Shown piece after piece: positions 44,020-51,605 of a stretch of DNA of 64,000 bases; within the stretch, counting starts at the first letter, position 1, and every line of letters begins with the position of its first letter. The notes beneath the pieces are model-generated. The model ran no database searches and was not told the origin of the DNA. It saw nothing but the letters and a program-made list of their open reading frames with translations. The stretch comes from Pseudosporangium ferrugineum (lineage in GTDB: Bacteria; Actinomycetota; Actinomycetes; Mycobacteriales; Micromonosporaceae), in assembly GCF_003002065.1 (NCBI RefSeq), contig NZ_PVZG01000002.1, forward strand, positions 124,001-188,000, given 5' to 3'. The position numbers and the translations under genes are program-made.

Positions 44020-44745
44020 ATGAAACGCAACGGCCCCATGCTGACCCTGCTGGCCGGCATCGGTGTAGCGGCGGTGCTGTTCCTGCTCAGCCTCCAGGCG
44101 ACGCGGAACGCCGACGCCGCGCTGACGGCGCCGGCCGCGGTGGCGAGTGCCCCGGAACCGAGGGTGAAGGCCGGCGTCGTCGCGGTGCCCGACGGCGGCC
44201 GGGCGAGTTCCCCGCCGGTGGCCCGGGTGCCCACGGCCGGCACGCCGACGACGGCGGACGGACAGCCGCCGGCCCAGCAGCCGACCCCGGACGGCAGCTA
44301 CGCCGGGCGGCTGACGGCCGGCACCCTCGCCCTCACGATCAAGGGCGGCAAGGCCATCGCGTACGTGTGCGACGGCAGGAGGACCGAGGCGTGGCTGAAG
44401 GGCACCGCGCGGGACGGCCGTTTCGACCTCAGCGGGAAGAACGGTGCCACCCTCACCGGAACCGCCGACAAGAGGCACGCCACGGGCAGGATCACGCTGA
44501 ACGGGCGAACGTCCGACGTGGACATCGCGACCGTGCGGAAGCCGTCGGGGCTGTATCGGGCCACTGCCGACGTACGCGGAGCCAAGCTTGTCGGGGGTTG
44601 GATCGTTCTCGAGGACGGCAGCCAGGTCGGCCTCGCGACGATCGGCGGACGACCGGCCACGCCGTCCCGGGTCGACGTCACGACGGGCCGGGCGACGGTC
44701 GACGGCACCCCGGTGACCGCCACACCTGCCGATCCGGCCCGATGA
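44020..44745 (+). CDS. membrane-anchored extracytoplasmic protein
   Basis: A 241-aa protein with one N-terminal membrane helix (about 8-24), a Pro/Ala-rich stalk and a beta-rich C-terminal domain (TLALTIKGGKAIAYVCDGRR). No family recognised. ATG 44020 has GAGGGAG upstream. It opens an operon coupled by ATGA to a membrane protein, followed by Rieske and sigma/anti-sigma genes. Confidence 0.7.
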   Translation: MKRNGPMLTLLAGIGVAAVLFLLSLQATRNADAALTAPAAVASAPEPRVKAGVVAVPDGGRASSPPVARVPTAGTPTTADGQPPAQQPTPDGSYAGRLTAGTLALTIKGGKAIAYVCDGRRTEAWLKGTARDGRFDLSGKNGATLTGTADKRHATGRITLNGRTSDVDIATVRKPSGLYRATADVRGAKLVGGWIVLEDGSQVGLATIGGRPATPSRVDVTTGRATVDGTPVTATPADPAR

Positions 44746-45296
44746 GCGCCGCAAGCGGGCCCACGGACGCCCCCGCCGCCATGCTCGTGCCGGTCCTGAT
44801 CGGCGGCCTCGTCGCGATCACCCTCGGGGTGTACGGCCATCTGCACGCCCCGACCGGGATCGGCGTCAACCTCGCCGGCTTCTCCGGCCCGCTGACCGTC
44901 AAGGTGTGGCTGACCACGGTGTCGGCGCTGCTCGCGGTCGTCCAGCTCGTCTCCGCCCTCGCGTTGTACGGTCGCCTGCCGAAGGTGCACGCCCCGTCCT
45001 GGACCGGCGGCCTGCACCGGTGGTCCGGCCGCGCCGCCTTCCTCTGTGCGGTGCCCGTCGCCGTCCACTGCCTGTACGCCCTCGGCCTGCACTTCTCCGA
45101 CCCCCGTACGCTGCTGCACTCCCTGGCCGGCTGCCTGTTCTTCGGTGCCTTCACGGCCAAGATGCTGCTGCTGCGCCGGCCGGGCCTGCCCGGCTGGGCG
45201 CTGCCGATCGCCGGGGCGGTGGTCTTCACCGCGCTGGTCGTCCTGTGGCTCACCTCGTCCCTGTGGTTCTTCGGCACCACCGGCTTCCGGCTCTGA
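44742..45296 (+). CDS. DUF6529-like membrane protein
   Basis: A 184-aa protein with about five hydrophobic helices and conserved His residues in HRWSGRAAFL and HCLYALGLHF that could bind heme, as in cytochrome b561-like folds. Actinobacterial DUF6529 proteins occur beside Rieske proteins as here. It may pass electrons to the Rieske lipoprotein. ATGA overlap with the upstream gene. Confidence 0.75.
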   Translation: MSAASGPTDAPAAMLVPVLIGGLVAITLGVYGHLHAPTGIGVNLAGFSGPLTVKVWLTTVSALLAVVQLVSALALYGRLPKVHAPSWTGGLHRWSGRAAFLCAVPVAVHCLYALGLHFSDPRTLLHSLAGCLFFGAFTAKMLLLRRPGLPGWALPIAGAVVFTALVVLWLTSSLWFFGTTGFRL

Positions 45297-45344
45297 CCGG
45301 CCCGCGCGCCCGGCCGCGCCGGGCCCGACCGAAAGGCAACGATC

Positions 45345-45797
45345 ATGGACGACAGCACCGGTTCCGGGCGGGGCTGCGGCGAGCAGTGCGCCGGTCGGCG
45401 TTCGGTCCTGGCAGCCGCCGGTGCCACGGGCGCGGCCGCGTTGCTGGGCGGCTGCCAGGTCTACGACGAGACGTCCCCGCCGCCCGCCGCTCCGGCCGGT
45501 GCGTCGGCGGGCTCCCCGCTGGCCCGCCTCGACGAGATCCCGGTCGGCGGCGGCAGGATCGTCGGCGAGCTGCGGCTGGTGCTCACCCGGCCCGAGGGCA
45601 GGCAGGTCCGCGCCTTCTCCACGGTCTGCACCCACCAGGGCTGCGCCGTCGACCGGGTCGCCGACGGCGTGATCTCCTGCCCGTGCCACGGCAGCAGGTT
45701 CGCGATCGCCGACGGTTCGGTGGTGGCCGGCCCGGCGACCCGGCCGCTCACGGCGCTGCCGGTCAGCGTGGACGACGACGTCATCCGGCTCGGATGA
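45345..45797 (+). CDS. Rieske [2Fe-2S] lipoprotein
   Basis: A 150-aa protein with a Tat/lipoprotein-type N-terminus ([21 protein letters not shown], of which the LLGGC lipobox is key). Both cluster-binding motifs, CTHQGC and CPCHGSRF, are intact. It would be anchored on the outer face of the membrane and carry one electron. Its partner is probably the DUF6529-like membrane protein. Confidence 0.9.
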   Translation: MDDSTGSGRGCGEQCAGRRSVLAAAGATGAAALLGGCQVYDETSPPPAAPAGASAGSPLARLDEIPVGGGRIVGELRLVLTRPEGRQVRAFSTVCTHQGCAVDRVADGVISCPCHGSRFAIADGSVVAGPATRPLTALPVSVDDDVIRLG

Positions 45798-45846
45798 GCG
45801 CAGGGCGCGGCGCCGCGGGTGGCACGGTGCTGCCGGGGCGGCGCAG

Positions 45847-45852
45847 TACACT
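45847..45852 (+). promoter_or_regulatory. -10 element of sigma factor gene
   Basis: TACACT at 45847-45852 ends 10 bases before ATG 45863. That spacing implies leaderless or nearly leaderless transcription of the sigma gene, in addition to read-through from the operon. Confidence 0.45.
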
Positions 45853-45862
45853 CGTCTCCACA

Positions 45863-46435
45863 ATGGATGAGACGCCGCTGGCCGGTGCGTTCGCCGAGGG
45901 CCACGAAGAAGGGTTCGCCGCGGTCTACGCGGCGTTCCGCGGCCCCGTCTTCGGGCTCGCGATCACCATCCTGGCCGACCCCGGTCTCGCCGAGGAGGCC
46001 GCCCAGCAGGCCTTCATCGGCCTGTGGCGCAACCGCGACCGCTTCGACCCGCAGCGCAGCCTCGCGGCGTGGATCTTCGGCATCGCCCGCAAGGCCGCCA
46101 TCGACGTCTACCGCCGCGAGCGCCGGGGTCCCGCCACCACGGCGCAGGAGGCGGACATCGCGGTCGAGGGACTCTCCGCCGAGCGGCTCTGGGAGGTGTG
46201 GGAGGTCCGCCGGGCCGTGGAGGGCCTGCCGCCGGACGAGGCCGCGATCGTCCGGCTCGCCCACTACTACCAGCTGACCCACGGCGAGATCGCCGAGCAC
46301 CTCGGGATCCCGGTGGGCACCGTGAAATCCCGGTCGCACCGCGCCCACCGCCGGCTCGCCGGAACGCTGAGCCACCTCTTCGACGAGCCGCAGCCCGCTA
46401 CGGCCGGCGAAGTACCGGCAGGAGGTCACCGATGA
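45863..46435 (+). CDS. ECF RNA polymerase sigma factor
   Basis: A 190-aa sigma factor: region 2 (AFRGPVFGLAITILADPGLAEEAAQQAF, key motif LAEEAAQQAFIGLWR) and region 4 (LPPDEAAIVRLAHYYQLTHGEIAEHLGIP, key motif GTVKSRSHRAHRRL). It belongs to the SigK-like group that pairs with RskA anti-sigma factors. ATG 45863 is preferred for its -10 spacing. An upstream ATG 45794 overlapping the Rieske stop would add 23 non-conserved residues. Coupled by ATGA to the anti-sigma gene. Confidence 0.9.
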   Translation: MDETPLAGAFAEGHEEGFAAVYAAFRGPVFGLAITILADPGLAEEAAQQAFIGLWRNRDRFDPQRSLAAWIFGIARKAAIDVYRRERRGPATTAQEADIAVEGLSAERLWEVWEVRRAVEGLPPDEAAIVRLAHYYQLTHGEIAEHLGIPVGTVKSRSHRAHRRLAGTLSHLFDEPQPATAGEVPAGGHR

Positions 46436-47400
46436 GCGAAGACGTCATCGAGCGCCGCGCCCGAGCGCTGGAGGCGCTGCTGAGCCCCGCGACCGCCGCC
46501 GCTGACCAGCGGGCAGCGGCCGGCGACGAGCGGGAGGCGGCCATGATGGCCCGGATCGGGTCGCTGCTCGGCCGCCCGGGCACCTGGCAGTCACCGGCCG
46601 CCGCGACGCTGCCCGACTCCCTGCTCGCCGAACTCCGCGCGGCCCGGACCCCGCCGGCCACCGCGGCGGTGCCCGCACCAGCACCAGCACCCGCGCCGCC
46701 CGCCGCCGTCGACGAGAGCCCGACGTCCGCCGCCGCTGCCTTGCCGCCCGTGGTGGAGGCGCCGCCCGTGGTGGAGGCGCCGCCCGTGGTGGAGGCGCCG
46801 CCCGTGGTGGAGGCGCCGCCCGTGGTGGAGGCGCCGGCCGTGGTGGAGGCGCCGCCTGCCGTCGAGCCGGACGCCCCGCCTGCCGCCGAACCGGACGCCC
46901 CGCCCGCCTTCGGGCACCTGCCGCCGGCCACGAGGCGGCCGCGGTGGCGGTGGTCGCCGCCGCACTGGACGTCGCCGCGGTTCGCGCTCGGTGCCGCCGG
47001 TGCGCTGGCGGCGGTGCTGCTGGTCGTCGTCATGTTCGGCGGTGAGCTGCTGGGCCGCGAGGACGGCACCTCCCGGCAGATCGCGGTGATCCGGCTGGCC
47101 GGCACCGGCGACGCTCCGGGGGCCGGCGCCACCGTGCGGGCGATCGAGCGGGACGCCGGGTGGCGGCTCGAGGCCGACATCGGCGGCCTGGCGCCGGCGG
47201 CACCGGGGGAGTACTACCAGGGCTGGGCCGTGCGCGACCGGGAGATGGTGCCGCTGGGCACCTTCCACATGCACAAGCCGGGCCGCGTCGAGCTGTGGTC
47301 CGGAGTGCCGCTGCGACAGTTCAGCCGGATCGAGGTGACCCGTCAGCGCATCGGCGCGGGCCAGACCCCGGGCGTCCTGGTCCTGGTCGGCCAGATGTAG
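46432..47400 (+). CDS. RskA-like anti-sigma factor
   Basis: A 322-aa protein: cytoplasmic N-terminus, a PVVEAP repeat linker (about 105-140), one membrane helix (about 185-203) and an extracytoplasmic RskA-type domain (YYQGWAVRDREMVPLGTFHM). The N-terminus lacks a clear HxxxCxxC zinc site. It probably holds the ECF sigma factor at the membrane until a signal triggers proteolysis. The repeat linker may act as a spacer. Confidence 0.85.
   Translation: MSEDVIERRARALEALLSPATAAADQRAAAGDEREAAMMARIGSLLGRPGTWQSPAAATLPDSLLAELRAARTPPATAAVPAPAPAPAPPAAVDESPTSAAAALPPVVEAPPVVEAPPVVEAPPVVEAPPVVEAPAVVEAPPAVEPDAPPAAEPDAPPAFGHLPPATRRPRWRWSPPHWTSPRFALGAAGALAAVLLVVVMFGGELLGREDGTSRQIAVIRLAGTGDAPGAGATVRAIERDAGWRLEADIGGLAPAAPGEYYQGWAVRDREMVPLGTFHMHKPGRVELWSGVPLRQFSRIEVTRQRIGAGQTPGVLVLVGQM
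46744..46851 (+). repeat. 18-bp tandem repeat in anti-sigma gene
   Basis: Six units of CCGCCCGTGGTGGAGGCG: five identical and a sixth with one change. They encode PPVVEA repeats in the linker before the membrane helix. In-frame, so copy-number change would alter linker length without frameshift. Confidence 0.92.
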
Positions 47401-47475
47401 CGGGCCGCGATCGACACCTGATCTCCTGACCGGGCAGGCCACGGCGAGGGACGCCCACCGCGCGGCGGATAATGG

Positions 47476-47503
47476 TTGGCATTGCGAACATGTCGTCTAG
47501 GGT
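47476..47503 (+). promoter_or_regulatory. promoter and operator of MarR gene
   Basis: A -35 TTGGCA (47476-47481), 16-base spacer and -10 TAGGGT (47498-47503). A near-perfect 13-bp palindrome TTnGCAnTGCnAA (47476-47488) covers the -35, a typical MarR autorepression layout. ATG is at 47510. Confidence 0.6.
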
Positions 47504-47509
47504 GGGGTC

Positions 47510-47968
47510 ATGACTTCCGATGCCCTCGTCGACGATGCCCTGGTGCGCAGCGCCTTCCGGGTCATGGCCGTGCTCACCCGGATCGGTGCCGAGAACGATC
47601 TGTCGCTGACCCAGCTGCGGGTGCTGGGCATCCTGCGGGACCGCCGCGCCCGGATGACCGAGCTGGCCGCCTTCCTGGGCCTGGACAAGTCGACGCTGTC
47701 CGGGCTGGTCGACCGCGCCGAGCGGCGGGGGCTGCTGGCCCGCGGGAAGAACCCCGGCGACGGCCGGGTCGTCGACGTGTTCATGACCCCCGCGGGCCTC
47801 GAGCTGGCCGAACGCCTCCAGGGCGAGTTCCGGCGCGCCCTCGCGCCGGCCACCGGCCAGCTCGACCCGGGGCAGCGCGATCAGCTCGTCCACCTGCTCG
47901 AGCTCGTGATGGGCACGGACCCGCCCGCGGGGCCTGCCCGCGGGGGCGCCGGCCCGCCGCTCAGCTAG
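47510..47968 (+). CDS. MarR-family regulator
   Basis: A 152-aa winged-helix regulator (LSLTQLRVLGILRDRRARMT, recognition FLGLDKSTLSGLVDRAERRG, wing KNPGDGRVVDVFMT). ATG 47510 is close to its -10. The gene is convergent with an SDR gene, overlapping by 8 bp. It probably represses itself; other targets unknown. Confidence 0.88.
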   Translation: MTSDALVDDALVRSAFRVMAVLTRIGAENDLSLTQLRVLGILRDRRARMTELAAFLGLDKSTLSGLVDRAERRGLLARGKNPGDGRVVDVFMTPAGLELAERLQGEFRRALAPATGQLDPGQRDQLVHLLELVMGTDPPAGPARGGAGPPLS

Positions 47969-48827
47969 CCGCTGCCTCGGCGATGTCGGTCGTCGTGGCC
48001 AGCTCGCGGCCGTTCTCGACGTCCGCGGTCAGGGCGGTGATGCGGGCCGTGGCCAGGGAGTACGAGTCCGAGCCGAGGATCTGGTGCAGCGGCGCCGACC
48101 CCGTGCGGGCCACGGTGATGATCGCCGCGGCGGCCTTCGCCGGGTCGCCGAGCTGGGTGCCGGGCATGCCCTGGTGGGCCTGCGTCATCTCCCGGATGCC
48201 CTGGTAGCCGTCGGTCACCCGGGACGGCAGGCGCAGGCTCACCGGGCGCAGGAAGTCCGTACGCATGTAGCCCGGCTCGACCAGGTTGACCCGGATGCCG
48301 AAGTCGGCGACCTCACCGGCCAGCGACGCGGCCAGCCCCTCGAGGGCGTACTTGGCCGCGCAGTAGGCGCCCCAGCCGGGGAAGGCGGTCAGGCCGAGGA
48401 TCGACGAGATGTTGATGATGTGGCCGCTGGTGCGGGCGCGCATGCCGGGCAGGACCGCCCGGAGCACGTTCCACGCGCCGAACAGCTGCACGTCGAACAG
48501 CTCGCGGGCCTCCGCGTCGCTCACCTCCTCGACGGCGGCGAGCAGGCCGTAGCCGGCGTTGTTGACGACGACGTCGACGGTGCCGAAGCGCTCCTCGACG
48601 GCCCGGACGGCGGCGCCGACGTCCTTCTCGTCGGTGAGGTCGACGCGCAGGGGCAGCAGCCGGGACGTGTCGGCGGCGCCGAGCGCGGCGGTCAGCCGCT
48701 CGGTGGAACGGGTGGTGGCGGCGACGTTGTCCCCGCCGGCCAGCAGCTGCTTCACCAGCTCCAGCCCGAGTCCGTGGGAGGCGCCGGTGACGAGCCAGGT
48801 GGCGGGACCGGAGGTGGGGTACGGCAT
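47961..48827 (-). CDS. short-chain dehydrogenase/reductase
   Basis: A 288-aa classical SDR: TGASHGLG, NNAG, catalytic Ser region ISSILG and YCAAK. Strong AAGGAG precedes ATG 48827. It is divergent from an MmyB-type regulator (155 bp between starts), repeating the regulator-SDR pair seen at 20458-22334. Confidence 0.9.
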   Translation of the reverse strand: MPYPTSGPATWLVTGASHGLGLELVKQLLAGGDNVAATTRSTERLTAALGAADTSRLLPLRVDLTDEKDVGAAVRAVEERFGTVDVVVNNAGYGLLAAVEEVSDAEARELFDVQLFGAWNVLRAVLPGMRARTSGHIINISSILGLTAFPGWGAYCAAKYALEGLAASLAGEVADFGIRVNLVEPGYMRTDFLRPVSLRLPSRVTDGYQGIREMTQAHQGMPGTQLGDPAKAAAAIITVARTGSAPLHQILGSDSYSLATARITALTADVENGRELATTTDIAEAAAS

Positions 48828-48982
48828 GGGAGTTCTCCTTGCGGATCGGTGATCGGAACGGATTCCATGCTGCTGCGGCGCACCCCGGTGCCGACACGGT
48901 CAGGCAGGCCCAGCGCTACCTGGGTACGCCATGCCCACCCAGTCCCTGGGCATCGCACCCCCGCCCCGGCAATCATGGTGGT

Positions 48983-49897
48983 ATGGCGGGACGCAATGAT
49001 CTGGGCGACTTCCTGAGGAAGTGCCGGGCGGACACGACGCCGGAGGCCGTGGGACTACCGGGCTATGCCGGCGAGAGCGGGCGGCGGGTGCACGGGCTGC
49101 GGCGCGAGGAGGTGGCGCAGCTGGCCGGGATGAGCGTCGACTACTACACCCGGCTGGAGCAGGGCCGGCACACCAGCCCGTCGGAGGCCGTTCTGGACGC
49201 GCTGGCCCGGGTGTTCGGGCTCGACGCCGCGGCCCGCGCCCATCTGGCCGATCTCGCCCGCCCGGCGCGGCACCGCACCGAGCAGGTGCCGGTGCAGCGG
49301 GTCCGGCCGGCGATGCAGCAGATGATCGCCTCGATGACCGAGCACCCGGCGTTCATCGTGGGGCGCCGCACCGACGTCCTGGCGTCGAACACGCTGGCGC
49401 GGGCCCTGCTCACCGACTGGACCCGGCTGCCCCCGCGGCACCGCAACTACACCCGGTGGGTCTTCCTCGACCCGGCCGCCCGCGAGGCGTTCGCGAACTG
49501 GCCGGCCGTGGCCGCCGAGGTGGTCGGCACCCTGCGGCTCTACGCCGGGCGGTTCCCCGACGATCCCCAGCTCAGCGAGCTGGTGGGGGAGCTGACCATC
49601 AAGAGCGCCGATTTCCGTACGTGGTGGAACGGTCACCGGGTGCACGAGCGGACGCACGGCACCAAGCACATGCGGCACCCGGCCGTCGGCGACATCACCA
49701 TCCGCTACGAGGCGCTGGCGTTGCCGGGCGACGAGGAACAGACCCTGTTCATCTACACCACCGACCCGGGCAGCCGCTCGCACGACAACCTGCGCCTGCT
49801 CGCGCTCTGGGCGGCCCAGCCGCACGCGGGCACCGCCCAGGCCGGGCCCGGCACGCCGGCCCGCGCCCCCCTCGACCAGGTGGCGGACTCCGAGTAG
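48983..49897 (+). CDS. XRE regulator with MmyB-like ligand domain
   Basis: A 304-aa regulator: HTH (GLRREEVAQLAGMSVDYYTR) plus MmyB-like ligand domain (PAFIVGRRTDVLASNTLARAL) with the conserved RHPAVGDITI strand. Divergent from an SDR gene, its likely target. ATG 48983 is used; ATG 48974 would add three residues. Ligands in this family include fatty acids and flavins. Confidence 0.88.
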   Translation: MAGRNDLGDFLRKCRADTTPEAVGLPGYAGESGRRVHGLRREEVAQLAGMSVDYYTRLEQGRHTSPSEAVLDALARVFGLDAAARAHLADLARPARHRTEQVPVQRVRPAMQQMIASMTEHPAFIVGRRTDVLASNTLARALLTDWTRLPPRHRNYTRWVFLDPAAREAFANWPAVAAEVVGTLRLYAGRFPDDPQLSELVGELTIKSADFRTWWNGHRVHERTHGTKHMRHPAVGDITIRYEALALPGDEEQTLFIYTTDPGSRSHDNLRLLALWAAQPHAGTAQAGPGTPARAPLDQVADSE

Positions 49898-49950
49898 CGC
49901 CCGGCTCGGGCCCGTCGCATGACCAGCCGCCACGCCGCGGCGGAATGGCG

Positions 49951-50056
49951 GGTCATGCCGTCTCGTGGCGGGCCGGTCGCCGGGCCGCCACGGTGGAGTG
50001 GCTGGTCACGCCGTCTCGTGGCGAGCCGGCCGCTGGGCCGCCGTGGCGGAGTGGCT
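49951..50056. repeat. 53-bp tandem duplication at regulator 3' end
   Basis: Two adjacent 53-bp units (49951-50003 and 50004-50056) differ at about seven positions. A partial third unit is recognisable at about 49927-49950. The second unit contains the last codons (RPARHETA) and stop of the 50006 gene; the first is now non-coding. This records a duplication of the gene end. Confidence 0.85.
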
Positions 50057-50842
50057 GGCCAGCAGGGCGAGGGCGTCGGCGTCCCGGCTGCCCGGTTCGG
50101 TGTGGTAGACGGTCAGCGTCTGGCCGCTGCTGCCCTCGAGCCGCAGCGTCTCGTAGTCGACGCCGAACTCGCCGACCACCGGATGCCGGAATTCCTTGCG
50201 CCCGCTCGACCGGACGCGCACGTCGTGGCGTGCCCACAGCCGCGCGAAGTCACGGCTCTTCAGGGTCAGCTCGCCGACGAGGGACGCGAGGCGCGCGCTG
50301 TCCGGGTCGGCCTCGGCGCGCAGCCACGCGACCGCCTGCCGCGCGGTGGACTCCCAGTCGGGCGAGAGCGCCCGTTGCGCCGGGTCGAGGAAGGTCGCCC
50401 GGATGAGGTTGCGGTCCCGGCTCAGGCCGGCGTGGATCGCCCCGGCGAGGGCGTTGTACGCGAGGATGTCGCCGTACCGGTTCTGCACCAGGGCCGGGGT
50501 GTCCCGCCAGAGTTCGAGCAGCCGCAGCATCCCGGGCGGTACGCGTTCGGTGTCGCCGGACAGCCCCGGGTCGCCGTGCGCGAGCCGTCGCAGGTGGGCC
50601 ATCCCGTCCGCGTCGAGCCCGAAGACCCGGCCGAGGGCGGTGAGCACCTCGGCGGACGGGTTGCGTTCGCGACCCTGCTCCAGGCGTACGTAATAGTCGG
50701 TGCTCATGCCGGCCAGGACCGCGACCTCGTCACGACGCAGGCCCGGCACCCGCCGGCGACCGCCGGCCGGCATGCCGAAGTCCTCCGGCCGGGCCCGGTC
50801 ACGGCGGGCGCGCAGGAACTCCCCGAGGGCGTTGCTGGTCAT
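50006..50842 (-). CDS. XRE regulator with MmyB-like ligand domain
   Basis: A 278-aa regulator with the same layout: HTH (GLRRDEVAVLAGMSTDYYVR) and MmyB-like domain (PALVQNRYGDILAYNALAG). It is the third of its kind in the window and lacks an adjacent SDR. It is convergent with the 48983 regulator. Its C-terminal codons lie in a tandem duplication, so its end has probably been remodelled. Confidence 0.88.
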   Translation of the reverse strand: MTSNALGEFLRARRDRARPEDFGMPAGGRRRVPGLRRDEVAVLAGMSTDYYVRLEQGRERNPSAEVLTALGRVFGLDADGMAHLRRLAHGDPGLSGDTERVPPGMLRLLELWRDTPALVQNRYGDILAYNALAGAIHAGLSRDRNLIRATFLDPAQRALSPDWESTARQAVAWLRAEADPDSARLASLVGELTLKSRDFARLWARHDVRVRSSGRKEFRHPVVGEFGVDYETLRLEGSSGQTLTVYHTEPGSRDADALALLASHSATAAQRPARHETA

Positions 50843-50900
50843 CCGCCAAGATTACGAGCAGGCCGCCGCGACCGGGTAGGTGTGCGACTGCCACGATCGC

Positions 50901-51566
50901 TCAGGTCTGCGCCGGGTCGACGAGCAGGGGGTCGAGGGTGAGCCAGTTCTCGCGGGTGGCCGCGGCGGCGCCCTCGACGTCGCCGGCCTCGCAGAGGGCG
51001 ATGATGCGGTCGTGCAGGGTCACCGAGGTGCGGCCGCTCAGGGAGGAGAAACGCAGCCGTTCCAGGCGCCGGAGCACCGGTGTGAACTGCTCGAGCACGC
51101 TGCGCAGGGCGGGGTTGGCCGACGCGGTGACCGCCACGCCGTGGAACTCGTCGTCGGCGGCTGTCGCGGCGTCGAGGTCGTCGGTGCGCAGGGCCTCGGC
51201 GAAGCGGGTGTTGGCCGACCGCATGGCGTCGAGCTCGGCGGTGGACAGGTTCGGCAGGGCTTCGCGTACGGCGAGCTCGTGCATGGCCGCGGTGACCGAC
51301 TGGGCGGCGCGGGCGGCGCGGACGTCGAGGGGGCTGACCATGGTGTAGCGGCCGGGCCGGGTGTGGATGAGGCCGGCCTCCTCGAGCCGGGCGAGGGCCT
51401 CGCGGACCGGGGTGCGGCTCACCCCGAGCCACTGGGCCAGCTCGGCGTCGTGGAGCCGTTCGCCGGGGGTCAGCGTGCCGTCCACGATGGCGTCGCGGAT
51501 GGAGCGGTAGGCGTTCTCCCGCAGCAGCGAGCGGGGTATCACGCCGGTGCGGGCGGGGATCGGCAC
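50901..51566 (-). CDS. GntR-family (FCD) regulator
   Basis: A 221-aa regulator: winged helix (AELAQWLGVSRTPVREALAR) and FCD ligand domain with metal-site His residues (DDEFHGVAV, LHDRIIAL). GTG 51566 is chosen because the further upstream TTG at 51602 is itself a TTGACA -35, with a -10 TATGGG/ATATAT just before the GTG. Translation is therefore probably leaderless. FCD regulators respond to organic acids; the target is unknown. Confidence 0.85.
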   Translation of the reverse strand: MPIPARTGVIPRSLLRENAYRSIRDAIVDGTLTPGERLHDAELAQWLGVSRTPVREALARLEEAGLIHTRPGRYTMVSPLDVRAARAAQSVTAAMHELAVREALPNLSTAELDAMRSANTRFAEALRTDDLDAATAADDEFHGVAVTASANPALRSVLEQFTPVLRRLERLRFSSLSGRTSVTLHDRIIALCEAGDVEGAAAATRENWLTLDPLLVDPAQT

Positions 51567-51602
51567 GCGATATATCCCATACCGCGGGCCCGGGGCTGTC
51601 AA
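51567..51602 (-). promoter_or_regulatory. promoter of GntR gene
   Basis: On the minus strand, consensus TTGACA (51602-51597) is followed by AT-rich TATGGGATATAT ending about three bases before GTG 51566. The 8-bp palindrome GATATATC lies within. The -35 overlaps the spacer after the GGDEF gene stop (51606). Confidence 0.6.
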
Positions 51603-51605
51603 GGA

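Noticed and set aside
46744..46851. Possible CRISPR-like repeat array
   Set aside because: Units are contiguous 18-bp coding repeats with no spacers and no cas genes nearby.
49953..50237. Separate small gene at the end of the MmyB regulator
   Set aside because: It is a shadow frame that includes the duplicated 53-bp unit; no ribosome site or independent homology is visible.
51567..51602. N-terminal extension of the GntR protein from TTG 51602
   Set aside because: Those codons overlap a consensus TTGACA and AT-rich -10, so they are better read as promoter.
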